A stretch of DNA of 64,000 nucleotides, taken from Paraburkholderia agricolaris. Its GTDB lineage: Bacteria > Pseudomonadota > Gammaproteobacteria > Burkholderiales > Burkholderiaceae. Of the stretch, positions 8,978 to 19,884 are shown in pieces; position 1 is the first letter of the stretch; the number at the start of each line of letters is the position of its first letter. The stretch spans positions 1,364,001-1,428,000 of the forward strand of contig NZ_QPER01000001.1 of assembly GCF_009455635.1 (NCBI RefSeq), read 5' to 3'. Under the pieces are notes generated by a model, which saw only the letters and a list, made by a program, of their open reading frames with translations, was not told the origin of the DNA and did not search any database. A program made the translations under genes and the position numbers.

Positions 8978-10210
8978 ATGACTGATCTTCGTCTTACCAA
9001 GCGGTTTGCAGTAATGCTGATGGCAGGCGGTCTGGTCGCCGGCTGCGGCACCTCGTCGCCGACCAAAATCGACTACAAAAGCGACTCCAAGTCGAAGCAA
9101 GTGTCACTTGCCGTACCGCCGAACATGATCGATGAGACGTCCGATCAGCGTTCGTTGCCCCCGCAAGGCGGCGAAACCTCGCTGTCCACGCTCAAGCAGG
9201 TCCAGGCGCAAGCCCCCGCTGCCAACACGCTGGCGGTAGTGCCGCCGGTGAACGGCATGCACATCCAGCGCGACGGCACCGAAAGCTGGCTCGTGATCGA
9301 CAACAAGGCGCCCGACCAGGCCTGGGCGCAAATCCGCCGTTTCTGGCAGGAACAGGGCTTCCTGCTGGTGGTCGACCAGCGCGACAAAGGCGTGATGGAA
9401 ACGGACTGGAACGAAACCCACGCGCAGATCAACGACGGCCTGATTCGCAACACGCTGTCCAAGGCAATGGGCAACAGCTATGTGAGTTCCGAGCGCAACA
9501 AGTACCGTACGCGTCTCGAAGCAGCGCCGAACGGCGGCACCTATGTGTTCATCAGCCAGAAGGGCATGCGCGAGGCGATCACCGGCACCAACAACGATTC
9601 GACCAAGTGGGAAGCCAAGCCGAACGATCCGGGGCTCGAACAGGAATATCTGAAACGCCTGATGGCAGCGCTGGCGCTGGCCGATTCGCGCGCGAAGCCG
9701 GCCGATACGCAAAGCGCCGATCTCTCGCCGGCGGGGGCGCAAGCTGCGCCGAACGCGGCTACGGCGGGTGCGAAGTCGGCGGCTGCGGCCAATGCGGCGC
9801 AGAACGTCGCGTTGTCGGCACAACAGCCAATGCCGGACGACTCGGGCAACAACACGTCGGCACAGTTCTCGTCCACCGAGCTGACGCTCGGCGAGCCGTA
9901 TGACCGTGCGTGGCTGCGTGTGGGCCTTGCGCTCGACCGCAGCAACTTCACGGTTGACGATCGCGATGCAAGCCGCGGTTTGTACTTCGTGCGCTACGTC
10001 GATCCGAAGGATCTGACTTCGGCGGAACAGGGCTTCTGGAGCCAGGTGTTCCACGGCAAGAAGGAAAAGGTCGCCAGGCAGTATCTCGTGAACGTCCGCG
10101 CGGTAACGCCTGACCAGACCCGCGTGGCCGTGGTCGACAGCAAGGGTGCGATCGACGAGAGCCCGCAGGCCAAGCAGATCATGAGCCTGATGGTCGACCA
10201 GCTGCACTGA
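8978..10210 (+). CDS. bamC: outer-membrane assembly lipoprotein BamC
   Basis: This 410-aa lipoprotein belongs to the BAM complex that inserts beta-barrels in the outer membrane. The signal ends LVAGC (Cys23). The unstructured N-terminal stretch that contacts BamD is followed by two helix-grip domains (about residues 90-220 and 290-410), with WLVIDNKAPDQAWAQIRRFW and later ELTLGEPYDRAWLRVGLAL. An Ala/Gln-rich linker joins them. It is longer than E. coli BamC (344 aa). A strong terminator follows at once, so it is the last gene of its unit. Confidence 0.9.
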   Translation: MTDLRLTKRFAVMLMAGGLVAGCGTSSPTKIDYKSDSKSKQVSLAVPPNMIDETSDQRSLPPQGGETSLSTLKQVQAQAPAANTLAVVPPVNGMHIQRDGTESWLVIDNKAPDQAWAQIRRFWQEQGFLLVVDQRDKGVMETDWNETHAQINDGLIRNTLSKAMGNSYVSSERNKYRTRLEAAPNGGTYVFISQKGMREAITGTNNDSTKWEAKPNDPGLEQEYLKRLMAALALADSRAKPADTQSADLSPAGAQAAPNAATAGAKSAAAANAAQNVALSAQQPMPDDSGNNTSAQFSSTELTLGEPYDRAWLRVGLALDRSNFTVDDRDASRGLYFVRYVDPKDLTSAEQGFWSQVFHGKKEKVARQYLVNVRAVTPDQTRVAVVDSKGAIDESPQAKQIMSLMVDQLH

Positions 10211-10242
10211 CCGATTCGCAGCAAGCAGCGAACGCTGTCAGA

Positions 10243-10277
10243 AAACCCGCCCGGTGCGTAGCCCGGGCGGGTTTTTT
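10243..10277 (+). terminator. rho-independent terminator of bamC
   Basis: A perfect 12-bp stem (AAACCCGCCCGG / CCGGGCGGGTTT) closes at 10274 and is followed by further T residues. Confidence 0.9.
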
Positions 10278-10391
10278 TATGTCCGCGCAGCCTCTCGCCC
10301 CGCAAGCCGTTCAGGCGCCCTCATGACGCGCACGTGTTTTGCTTCTTGTCTGAAACACCGGTATGAACCGGCGCTCAACGGGGAGATGGCT

Positions 10392-10547
10392 ATGTTCGAC
10401 GTGATTCCTTACTGGATGTGGGCAGCGAGCCTGCTCGTCCTGGCGCTTGTGTGCGGGGCCGCGCTGGCGCCGCGCGAGACGCGGCGGCCAATGGGTCTGC
10501 GGGTCAGGCATAGGGCGTCGCATCGCACGAAATGGCCGGTGCCTTGA
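10392..10547 (+). CDS. small single-span membrane protein, hypothetical
   Basis: A 51-codon ORF begins MFDVIPYWMWAASLLVLALV with one clear hydrophobic span at residues 5-25 and a basic Arg/His/Lys-rich tail. GGGGAG lies 6 nt before the ATG at 10392, which favours it over the ATG at 10386. A 10-bp hairpin (10554-10579) sits just after the stop. There is no recognised family. Confidence 0.5.
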   Translation: MFDVIPYWMWAASLLVLALVCGAALAPRETRRPMGLRVRHRASHRTKWPVP

Positions 10548-10553
10548 TGGTCG

Positions 10554-10579
10554 GCCCGCTTCAAACGTATGAAGCGGGC
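10554..10579. repeat. 10-bp perfect hairpin
   Basis: GCCCGCTTCA and TGAAGCGGGC flank a 6-nt loop. There is no T-run on either side, so it is not a classical terminator. Confidence 0.7.
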
Positions 10580-10607
10580 TCGCGCGGCCGCCGCTGTGCG
10601 GCCGCAT

Positions 10608-10636
10608 GTAACGTGACGTTACCCCGGTGACGTAAC
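10608..10636. promoter_or_regulatory. inverted GTAAC half-sites, candidate enhancer-binding-protein site
   Basis: GTAACGTGACGTTAC (10608-10622) is a perfect 7-1-7 palindrome, followed by a third half-site GTAAC at 10632-10636. It lies about 130-155 bp upstream of the predicted sigma-54 start, the usual distance for an upstream activator sequence. Confidence 0.55.
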
Positions 10637-10737
10637 TCGCAAAACCCCTTCCGCAAATCCTTTCCGATCCCTTTCGACGCAAAAAATGACAATAACAATC
10701 AATAGTTTGCGGACGATTTCTCGCGAAACTGCATAAC

Positions 10738-10753
10738 TGGCACGCAACCTGCT
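10738..10753 (+). promoter_or_regulatory. sigma-54-type promoter
   Basis: TGGCACG-N4-CTGCT matches the -24/-12 consensus (TGGCACG-N4-TTGCW) except for one base. The GG and GC doublets have the required spacing (10740 to 10752). The predicted start is about 10764. Confidence 0.6.
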
Positions 10754-10763
10754 CTTAAAGACT

Positions 10764-10977
10764 CATGGGGCCGGATTCGTAACATTCGACGTGATTGACG
10801 TGAGTCGGCGGCGAGTTTCGAAACAGTGAGCCCCGGACCTTTTCAGCACCGGCGAACGAACCGGTGCTTAGCCCGATGATGGCCTGCGCGCGTGGCGCGC
10901 GGCCTCGGTGGCCCCGTCGCCTATCCTCGTAGGGCGACGGTTTCGCCCGCACTCCAACGGAGTGCGGGCTATTTTTT
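10764..10977 (+). ncRNA. candidate structured small RNA behind a sigma-54 promoter
   Basis: Between the sigma-54-like promoter and a strong terminator there is no ORF, but stems are packed tightly. GACTCA (near 10760) can pair with TGAGTC (near 10800). AGCACCGG/CCGGTGCT forms an 8-bp hairpin (10846-10868). GGCC-GCGCGC/GCGCGC-GGCC forms a second (10881-10904), and CCGTCGCC/GGCGACGG a third (10913-10940). The terminator GCCCGCACTCC/GGAGTGCGGGC with seven Ts ends it. The transcript would be about 210 nt. It is not tmRNA, RNase P or SRP RNA by the motifs I looked for. Confidence 0.55.
10945..10977 (+). terminator. rho-independent terminator of the candidate sRNA
   Basis: GCCCGCACTCC (10945-10955) pairs with GGAGTGCGGGC (10959-10969) and is followed by TATTTTTTT. 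No plus-strand protein gene ends here. Confidence 0.85.
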
Positions 10978-11077
10978 TGGGTAGTCGAAATGAGATGCCA
11001 GGCTGCCGGGGCGGTGAACGGCGCGGCACGGGACGGGAAAGCGGCGACGCTGGGGCAAGCGTCGCGCGAGGCGGTTT

Positions 11078-12004
11078 TCAGGTGTCGGCGCGGCGCGCTC
11101 CGGTCCAGGGCAGACGCTTGATTACACCCGTGGCGAGTGCGGTGCCGACGAGGATTACGCCGCAGCCTTCCAGCATGCCCAGCGATACGGTTTCGCCAAG
11201 AAACAGCGCACCCCACAGAATGCCGAATACCGGAATCACGAAGGTCACGGTGATCGTGCGTGCCGGCCCCACCACCGAGATCAGATGGAAGAACAGCATG
11301 TAGGCGACGCCGGTACACGCCACGCCCAGCGCGATGACCGCGCCCCATACGTGCAGCGAGATCGGTGCGGCCGGCCAGTAGATTACGGCGAGCGGCAACA
11401 GCACGATGGTGGCGCCGGTCATCGTGCCGGTCGCGACAGTCAAGGCGTCGACGCCGGTCAGGCGGCGCTTCGTGAAATTGGCGGCGATGCCGTACAGCAG
11501 GGTGGCGCCGAGTGCCGCGGCGGCCGCGAGCGCGGTGCTCAGCGGGGTGGCGGCCGAGCCGTTGGGTGCGGCGATCTGATCCCACACCAGCATCAGGACG
11601 CCGAGAAAGCCGATCACGAGACCGGCGGTGCGCAGCGCGCTCAGGCGGTCGCGCAGCCATAGAAAGCCGACGAGTGCGCCCCACAGCGGTGTCGTCGCGT
11701 TGATCACGGACGTCACGCCCGCCGATAGCGTCAGCTCGGCATACGCGAACAGGCAGAACGGCGCCGCCGAATTCACAATGCCAACCACCAGCAGCGGGAA
11801 GCCGTGGGTGCGCAGGATGGTTGCGGACTGGTGCAGCGGCCGCCGCACGACCAGCACGATGGCGAGGAAGACCGCGCCGATGCCGACCCGCAATGCCATC
11901 AGCGGCGCGACGCCGAAGTCGGCCACGCCGACGCGGATAAAGAGGAACGAGGCGCCCCATAGGGCGGCGAGGATCAGCAACTGGAGCAGGTTTCTGGCAT
12001 TCAT
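11078..12004 (-). CDS. EamA/DMT-family permease
   Basis: The product starts MNARNLLQLLILAALWGASF and has ten predicted membrane spans in two EamA repeats. Repeat 1 carries ALWGASFLFIRVGV, and repeat 2 ends near FLGETVSLGMLEGCGVILVG. Such proteins export small metabolites or drugs; the substrate cannot be read from sequence. A longer start at 12046 (MPMRLDST) is also possible; neither has a clear ribosome site. It is a single gene. Confidence 0.85.
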   Translation of the reverse strand: MNARNLLQLLILAALWGASFLFIRVGVADFGVAPLMALRVGIGAVFLAIVLVVRRPLHQSATILRTHGFPLLVVGIVNSAAPFCLFAYAELTLSAGVTSVINATTPLWGALVGFLWLRDRLSALRTAGLVIGFLGVLMLVWDQIAAPNGSAATPLSTALAAAAALGATLLYGIAANFTKRRLTGVDALTVATGTMTGATIVLLPLAVIYWPAAPISLHVWGAVIALGVACTGVAYMLFFHLISVVGPARTITVTFVIPVFGILWGALFLGETVSLGMLEGCGVILVGTALATGVIKRLPWTGARRADT

Positions 12005-12360
12005 TATCGTGGCGCCGCGCGCGGTTGAGTCGAGACGCATGGGCATCGTAACAGCGCGATTGCGCCAAACGTTTCAGGCTGGAGTGAAACAGCAAGATGC
12101 GGGAGAGGACGGGCGTCGGGCTATCGTCATGCTAAGCGTGAACGAGCCGGCCGCAAAACGAGCAATTCTCACGCTGATGTGAGAAAAATTGCGATGAGAG
12201 AGGGGTGGTAAGAAGGCGGCGCCAACCCTGTCGGGGTTGGCGGCCACAGAGCGTGAATTATTTTGCGGCCGCGCAGGTGCTTTGACGAGGTTGGCAACGG
12301 CTCCCGCCGCGCGCGCAGCGACGGCCGCCCATGCGGCCTCGCGCGGGTCGAATGCCTGCC
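12005..12360. other. intergenic region with hairpin after lldP
   Basis: The only structure I see is GCCAACCC/GGGTTGGC (12221-12241). It could act as a weak terminator for lldP on the minus strand, although no long U tract follows. Confidence 0.4.
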
Positions 12361-13959
12361 TCAGTGCGGAATCATTCCTTGCAGGAAGTTCTGCTGCACC
12401 CACACCAGCACGCCGAGAATCACCGTCAACAGAATCGAATGCTTGAAGGTCTTGGCGAACACCACGCCTTCCTTGCCTTTGAGTTCGGTCGTCGCCACGC
12501 CGGTCGAGATGTTTTGCGGCGAGATCATCTTGCCCATCACGCCGCCCGACGAATTGGTCGCCGCCATCAGGATCGGATTCAGGTTCAGTTGATGAGCCGC
12601 CACCACCTGCAGGTTGCCGAACAATGCGTTGCCCGAGGTATCGCTGCCGGACAGGAACACCGCGACCCAGCCGAGGAACGCCGACACCAGCGGAAAGAAC
12701 GGTCCGACCGACGCCGCGCCGAGCCCGAGCGTATAGGTGAGCCCCGAGTAGTTCATCAGATACGCTAGTGCGACGATGGTCGCCACCGTCAGAATGGCGA
12801 TGCGTGTCTGGACCCAGGTGTCGACAATGGCCTTGCCAAATTCACTGATCCCCAGACCCGTCACGAGCGACGTGATGATGGCGGCGACCAGAATCGCCGT
12901 GCCGGTGGCCAGTGGCTGGAAGTCCCAGATCGCGCCGTACGGCGTGTTGTACAGGGTGATGTACACGGCCTTATCGAGACCCGGCCACGGAACCTTGACG
13001 TCGCCGATCAGGAAGATCTTGGCGATGGTCCAGACGATCACCACCGCCGAGACGATGATCCACGGATACCAGCCCTGGCCGCCGCTGATCTTGCCGCGCA
13101 CCTCACCCACGCGATCGATGTTGATCGCGAACTTCGGATCGACGGCAGGCTTCCATACGCGCAGGAACGCGATCGTCAGGATCAGCGAGACCAACGACGA
13201 CAGCACGTCGGTCAGACTGTAGTTCACGTAATTCGCCGTGACGAACTGGGTCAGCGCGAAGCTTGCACCCGACACCAGCAGCACCGGCCACACGCGCAGC
13301 ATGTTACGAAAGCCGGCATACACGCCGATCACGTAGAACGGCAGCAGCAGCGCGAAAAACGGCAACTGCCGTCCGACCATCTTGGCGAGCGAGTCTGCCG
13401 GCAGGTGGGTGACCGCGCCGAGCACCGTGATCGGGACACCGAGCGCGCCGAACGCGACCGGCGCCGTATTGAAGATCAGCGTGAAGGTGAGTGCTTCGAG
13501 TGTGGGGAAACCCAGCAGGATCAGCAGCGAACTGGTGATCGCGACCGGCGTGCCGAATCCGGAAATCCCTTCGAATAGCGCGCCGAAAGAAAAGCCGATC
13601 ACCACCAGCACGACGCGGCGGTCGTTCGGCAGGTTATCGATCATCCACATGCGAAAGGCGGCGAAGCGGCCCGAGCGCTGCGAGATGTTGTAGAGCAGGA
13701 TCGCGCTGAACACGATCCACATAACGGGCCAGCAGGCAAACACCGCACCGTTGGCCACGGAGGCGGCCGCGAGTCCGACCGGGAACTGCCAGACGAAGAT
13801 CGCCACGATCAATCCGACGATCAGACCCGCGAGCGACGCCTGCCAGGCCGGCCGGCGGGCCCAGCCGAGCAACAGCAACACGACGATGATCGGCAAGGCC
13901 GCGACGAGGAACGACAGCAATAGCGAATTGCCGACTGGAGTGAGTAGTTGGTGAAACAT
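12361..13959 (-). CDS. lldP: L-lactate permease
   Basis: The 532-aa LctP/LldP-family protein has about 12 membrane spans and brings lactate (and glycolate) into the cell with protons. Recognisable blocks are SFGALFEGISGFGTPVAIT, AFLGWVAVFLSGSDTSGNAL and NSSGGVMGKMISPQNI, all hallmarks of the family. The ATG at 13959 has AAGGAGA 5 nt upstream; an adjacent in-frame GTG at 13962 is less well placed. It is monocistronic here, with no lldD or lldR adjacent. Confidence 0.92.
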   Translation of the reverse strand: MFHQLLTPVGNSLLLSFLVAALPIIVVLLLLGWARRPAWQASLAGLIVGLIVAIFVWQFPVGLAAASVANGAVFACWPVMWIVFSAILLYNISQRSGRFAAFRMWMIDNLPNDRRVVLVVIGFSFGALFEGISGFGTPVAITSSLLILLGFPTLEALTFTLIFNTAPVAFGALGVPITVLGAVTHLPADSLAKMVGRQLPFFALLLPFYVIGVYAGFRNMLRVWPVLLVSGASFALTQFVTANYVNYSLTDVLSSLVSLILTIAFLRVWKPAVDPKFAINIDRVGEVRGKISGGQGWYPWIIVSAVVIVWTIAKIFLIGDVKVPWPGLDKAVYITLYNTPYGAIWDFQPLATGTAILVAAIITSLVTGLGISEFGKAIVDTWVQTRIAILTVATIVALAYLMNYSGLTYTLGLGAASVGPFFPLVSAFLGWVAVFLSGSDTSGNALFGNLQVVAAHQLNLNPILMAATNSSGGVMGKMISPQNISTGVATTELKGKEGVVFAKTFKHSILLTVILGVLVWVQQNFLQGMIPH

Positions 13960-14102
13960 CACGTCTCCTTCGTTGTTGTTCGAAATCGACGCGGACTACG
14001 CATTGCGGGGCGCGTCGCTCTGGCAGGACGGATGGGCGCCGGCGGCGCATGCAGGACGCGCCGGGTCGCTTATTTAAACAAGTACTGCGTGTGGCTTTCC
14101 CA

Positions 14103-14130
14103 AGCATAGAGCCCGGTTGGGAAGCGTCAA
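14103..14130 (-). promoter_or_regulatory. candidate lldP promoter
   Basis: TTGACG (14125-14130) and TATGCT (14103-14108) lie 16 bp apart on the minus strand, giving a leader of roughly 135 nt before lldP. The rest of the 13960-14375 gap shows nothing I can support. Confidence 0.5.
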
Positions 14131-14375
14131 GAAGGGTAAGTACGGGCGAAGGAGAGAGGGCGCCGCCGGGGGCCTGTGAGCGGGGATCGTTGCGGCGTGA
14201 TGAGCACGAGCCGGGTCTGGCGCGGCATGTATGTGCGTGCTGACGGCCGCGCCGGCTGCCGGGCCTGATTCCGGGCCACAGCGCGTGCGCCGGTTGTACG
14301 GGATAGGTCCGCCCCGTGCTCCGATTTCAGCGCACAGGGGACGATCAAGGAAGCCTGGCGAGACGGGTGTGAGCT

Positions 14376-14909
14376 TCAGTGCCAGTGGCCGTGTCCGCCG
14401 CCCCAATAGCCATGCCCACCACCCCAATAGCCATGGCCGCCACCCCAATAGCCGCCAAAGCCTACGCCGATCGAGACCGACGGGCCGTACCAGCCGGGGT
14501 AGCCGTAATAAGCGGGATACACCGGCGGCGGATAGTAGGCGGGATAGGCGGGGTAGGCCGGAGCCACGTAGACGGGCGGGGCGGCAGCAACCGTATAAGC
14601 CGGCGGCGGATTTTGCTGCGCGTTTTGCGCCTGCTGGGCCCGCTGTTGCGCCGACGATTGCTGCGTGAGCTGTGCCGCCTGTGGATCAGGCGGGCCGACT
14701 TGCACGTCCTGTTGCGTTGTAGTCGCGGGGACCGTGGCGTAATACGGATAGTAGCCACCCGGATAGTAACCGTATGGGTAGTAGCAGCCGGACAGCGTCA
14801 GCACGCTGACTGCTGCGGTGAGCGCGAGCCCGGTGTGTGAAATACGGGAGAAACGGCGCGGCAGTGGCTGGCCGATCATGCCAGGCGTGTTGATGATGCG
14901 GGACTTCAT
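14376..14909 (-). CDS. Tyr/Pro/Gly-rich lipoprotein, hypothetical
   Basis: The 177-aa product starts MKSRIINTPGMIGQPLPRRF and has a signal ending LTLSGC. The mature part is a Tyr-Pro-Gly segment, then a Gln/Ala-rich stretch, then PAYPAYPAYYPPPVYPAYYG-type repeats. It ends with four GYWGGGH-type repeats and a His tail. AGGAG lies 6 nt before the ATG. It resembles low-complexity surface lipoproteins of Burkholderia; function is unknown. Confidence 0.75.
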   Translation of the reverse strand: MKSRIINTPGMIGQPLPRRFSRISHTGLALTAAVSVLTLSGCYYPYGYYPGGYYPYYATVPATTTQQDVQVGPPDPQAAQLTQQSSAQQRAQQAQNAQQNPPPAYTVAAAPPVYVAPAYPAYPAYYPPPVYPAYYGYPGWYGPSVSIGVGFGGYWGGGHGYWGGGHGYWGGGHGHWH

Positions 14910-15182
14910 GACGCGCTCCTGTTGCAAACCGACGCCGCCATGCGGGGCGTATTGCCTTGAGCTTACGCCCCCGTCGCGTTCGCAGGATTGCAAAACCGTA
15001 ACGGCTTATTTCACGTCATTGCAAAAACGTTCTTCGGCGCGACCGGCATGTCGCCGGTCGCGTTCGCGATGTCGCGCCCGCCGGTTCGTTGGTGCGGGCA
15101 TCTTCGTTCTTTGTGATGGGTTGAGACAGTTGGCCCCGTGCGCCCTCGTGGCGAAAACGCCTCGCTAGTGCTTACTTGCCGC

Positions 15183-15395
15183 TTACTTGCCGACCTGATT
15201 GCCGATGATGCCGCCTGCCGCCGCACCACCCAGCGTCGACAGCGCATTGCCGCCGATCAGACCGCCTGCGGCGCCGCCCACACCGGCGCCGATCACCGTA
15301 TCGCGTTGCCGGGTAGTCATGTTGTCACACGCGGAAAGACTTGCGGCAACAGCGACGATCGTCGCGAGCGCGCCGAGTTGACGAATCGATTTCAT
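15183..15395 (-). CDS. glycine-zipper lipoprotein (OsmB-like)
   Basis: The 70-aa product begins MKSIRQLGALATIVAVAASL with a lipobox ending SLSAC. It is followed by IGAGVGGAAGGLIGG and LGGAAAGGIIGNQVGK, a classic GxxxG glycine zipper as in OsmB and SlyB-like proteins. The likely location is the outer or inner membrane face, with a role in envelope stress. The ATG at 15395 is the first before the signal peptide; six upstream codons are also open. Confidence 0.75.
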   Translation of the reverse strand: MKSIRQLGALATIVAVAASLSACDNMTTRQRDTVIGAGVGGAAGGLIGGNALSTLGGAAAGGIIGNQVGK

Positions 15396-15580
15396 GATGC
15401 TGACTCCGTTCATTGTGTCTGGAAGTGGTTGCCTGGAAATGGACAGATCATGCCGTCCTTACACTTGATCTTATCGCCGCAACCCGTATCCAGATGTGTG
15501 AGCTTGTCAGTGGATTGTCGGTTTCGTAATCAAATGTTTTCCTTTTGTCAGCATGCGGCGTGCCCGCCGCGCAGAAACGC

Positions 15581-15605
15581 AAAAAGCCCGCCAGTGGCGG
15601 GCTTC
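15581..15605 (-). terminator. rho-independent terminator of thiC
   Basis: On the minus strand AGCCCGCCA and TGGCGGGCT form a stem followed by TTTTTG, about 70 nt after the thiC stop. Confidence 0.8.
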
Positions 15606-15674
15606 GGTGCTGCAGGGCGGTGATGCGGGAGGTTCGAGTGGCGGGCGCGTGCTAATGCACCCACGATCCCTACC

Positions 15675-17655
<1,981 letters not shown>

Positions 17656-17684
17656 TCCCATGCAACTTGTTGCGGTCGACGAGA

Positions 17685-17704
17685 GTTGGCGCTTAAGCGC
17701 CAAC
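17685..17704. repeat. 20-bp perfect palindrome, second hairpin
   Basis: GTTGGCGC-TTAA-GCGCCAAC is fully palindromic. Together with the 17625 hairpin it shares a GGCGCTWAAGCGC core and a flanking GTCGAC, suggesting a tandem duplication. Confidence 0.7.
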
Positions 17705-17798
17705 CCCGGTTTCCCAGGTGTGGGGCGGCTAAGCAGGAGACGAGATGGAAGTTGTCGGATTCGCGAGAGATGAAACGGTAGACCAGCTGCGAAATCCG

Positions 17799-17900
17799 TA
17801 CGCTTCCCTGCGCTGGCATTATCCAGATCAGGTTCAAAGGGTATTTCTCACCCACGCGACACGGACCTCCAACCTCCGTGCCACGCAGGACCCCCGCGTT
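17799..17900 (-). promoter_or_regulatory. TPP (thi-box) riboswitch
   Basis: The minus-strand leader holds the conserved thi-box blocks: GGGGGTCC near the 5' end, CGTGGGTGAGAAATACCC, CTTTGAACCTGATCTGG, then ATAATGCCAGCGCAGGGAAG. It senses thiamine pyrophosphate and represses thiC. Confidence 0.95.
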
Positions 17901-17910
17901 AGCAGCGCAC

Positions 17911-17940
17911 ACGATACACCGCCTGGGCGTCGCTTGGCAA
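17911..17940 (-). promoter_or_regulatory. candidate thiC promoter
   Basis: TTGCCA (17935-17940) and TATCGT (17911-17916) are 18 bp apart; the predicted start is near 17904, just ahead of the riboswitch. Confidence 0.6.
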
Positions 17941-18058
17941 CCCGTCTTGAAAAGTCAGATACCGGAGATAACACCGGGCAGCCGCGCACTATTCTTATGC
18001 TGAAAGGGCTGCCGGGAATGATGCGGCGCAGCAGTTCTGCGGCGCGAATGCGTGTTGC

Positions 18059-18469
18059 CTAGAGCGTGAAGTCGTCGGCAGCTTCGGGCTGGAAGAGGAT
18101 TTTTTCGAGCTTCAGCACTTTCTCCGTGCCGCTCGGCGGCGTGAAACGGATGCGTTCGCCGCGCTTGGCGCCGAGCAGTGCAAGGCCGACCGGCGAGAAC
18201 ACGTTCAGGCGGCCTTGGGCGAAATCCGCGTCGGGTGGATAGACCACGGTCCAGGTCATCTGCTCGCCGCTGGTTTCGTCGACCAGCGTGGCTTGCGAAT
18301 TCATCGTAACGACGTTCGCGGGAATGTCGCGCGATTCGACGATCACGGCGCGCTCGAGCACGTCGTCGAGCATGTCTTGCAATTTGGCTTGCGCGCCGGG
18401 CGCGGCCGCGTGCTTTTCAAGACGGGCGACGTCGAGCTCGGTGAGGTAACAGGTTTTCGTCTTTTTCAT
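18059..18469 (-). CDS. rnk: nucleoside diphosphate kinase regulator Rnk
   Basis: The 136-aa product is MKKTKTCYLTELDVARLEKH followed by a GreA/GreB C-terminal-type domain with ETSGEQMTWTVVYPPDADF and SPVGLALLGAKRGE. Rnk proteins have a short coiled-coil N-terminus and bind RNA polymerase near the secondary channel. The length and domain order match Rnk rather than GreA or GreB. GGAGAACCCTTC just upstream of the ATG supplies the ribosome site. Confidence 0.88.
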   Translation of the reverse strand: MKKTKTCYLTELDVARLEKHAAAPGAQAKLQDMLDDVLERAVIVESRDIPANVVTMNSQATLVDETSGEQMTWTVVYPPDADFAQGRLNVFSPVGLALLGAKRGERIRFTPPSGTEKVLKLEKILFQPEAADDFTL

Positions 18470-18996
18470 GAAGGGTTCTCCAATTCGATCTGCATGTAAA
18501 GGGACTGCGTGCGGATGAGATCAGCCCGGAGCCCGACAACGCGGCTCCGGTAATGGAGGGAGCTGCGTTAGATCGGGCGCCGGGCGGCGAGAAGCGGGAG
18601 CGTTCGGGACGGCTGGCCGGCGTGAGGCGTCGCGATCTCCGGGCGCGCACAGCCGGTTGCGCGGCGCGGGCGCAAACGGGTGAGGGCACGGGAGAACGGA
18701 AAACGCATTGGGGTAGCCGGCAGATAACGAAAGGGGTTAGGGCGCGTCGCAAAGAAAGCTCAATCGACGCAACCGAAAGGTGAATGTTAGCACGGGCCGC
18801 GATGTCTCTTTAAGCGCCGCCCGCAGAGGCCGTGCGGGCGCGGTGCGGCATGTCTGAATTGCATGGAGCTGTTCGAGGACAGCATGAAACGGCCGGGACC
18901 GTGGGCGGATATCCCGAATCAAAAATAAAAATCACAACCGGCTGTCATAAGTGGTCTCGTGGTTCGACAAACGTGCAGATCCTGATGGAGCACGCC
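18470..18996. other. intergenic region between divergent rnk and DUF1223 genes
   Basis: I see a small hairpin (GGAGCC/GGCTCC near 18530-18550) and no convincing gene. The region must hold the two divergent promoters, but I could not assign them. Confidence 0.4.
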
Positions 18997-19839
18997 ATGC
19001 GAACCGTACGAACCCGCAACGCCACCTGGCATACAGGCCGCTGTATCACCCGCGTAATCGCGCTGGCCGTCGCGCTGACGACCCTGTTTGCCAGCGGCGT
19101 TGCAACCGCAGCCGGTGCCGTATGCGCGTCGCACAGCCCGTCGCACCGCGTAGCGCTTGTGGAGCTTTACAGCAGCGAAGGCTGCAACAGCTGCCCGCCG
19201 GCCGACAACTGGTTGAGCCAATGGAAAAACAGTGGCGCGACCCAAAGCATCGTGCCGTTGGCTTTACACGTGGACTATTGGAATAGCCTCGGCTGGACCG
19301 ATCGCTTTTCGCAGCATCGCTTCACCGAGCGTCAGCAAACCCTCACCGATCTGGCCGGCGGGCACACGATCTATACGCCCGAGGTCTTCGTCTCGGGCCG
19401 CGAATTGCGCGGCTGGTCGCAACGCGACAGTTTTCAGAGTCGCATCGAAGAGCTTGTTGCCGAACCGGCCCAGGCGAATGTCGCGCTCGAACTGAAACCG
19501 CAGGCGAAGGGCGCTTTCAATGTCGATGCGCAATTCACCAGCAAGGCGGCCGACGCCAGCGGCACATTAAATGCCTACGTCGCGCTCTATCAGAACGCGT
19601 TGAACTCGCAGGTCAAAGCCGGGGAAAACGACGGCGCCACGCTGCATCACGAACGCGTCGTGCGGCAATGGATCGGCCCCGTGCCACTGGTTGCCGGTCA
19701 CGCGCAAATCCACCGCGATCTCCACATCGACGATGCCGACGCCAACGCGCCCGCTGACACCTTCGGCGTTGTCGCGTTCGTCGAAAACGCCGCGACCGGC
19801 GATGTGTTGCAGGTCGGCGAGCTGGCCGCCTGCCACTGA
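18997..19839 (+). CDS. DUF1223 family exported protein
   Basis: The 280-aa product MRTVRTRNATWHTGRCITRV... has a signal peptide ending near GVATAAG, then VELYSSEGCNSCPPADNWLSQW. That CNSC is a CxxC motif in a thioredoxin-like position typical of DUF1223, and HVDYWNSLGWTDRFS follows. It is probably a periplasmic redox-related protein of unknown substrate. GGAG lies 7 nt before the ATG. It leads an operon with cytochrome b561 and a molybdoenzyme, so it may serve the same electron-transfer unit. Confidence 0.85.
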   Translation: MRTVRTRNATWHTGRCITRVIALAVALTTLFASGVATAAGAVCASHSPSHRVALVELYSSEGCNSCPPADNWLSQWKNSGATQSIVPLALHVDYWNSLGWTDRFSQHRFTERQQTLTDLAGGHTIYTPEVFVSGRELRGWSQRDSFQSRIEELVAEPAQANVALELKPQAKGAFNVDAQFTSKAADASGTLNAYVALYQNALNSQVKAGENDGATLHHERVVRQWIGPVPLVAGHAQIHRDLHIDDADANAPADTFGVVAFVENAATGDVLQVGELAACH

Positions 19840-19884
19840 TCGCGCGACACCCTCGCAGCGTTTCTCATTTCATCGGAGATTCTC

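Noticed and set aside
9104..10207. 367-codon minus-strand frame opposite bamC
   Set aside because: Arg/His-rich shadow of bamC without family features.
10764..10977. tmRNA, 6S, RNase P or SRP RNA as identity of the structured RNA
   Set aside because: None of their conserved blocks (for example a T-arm GGTTCRA, tag frame or SRP tetraloop) is present.
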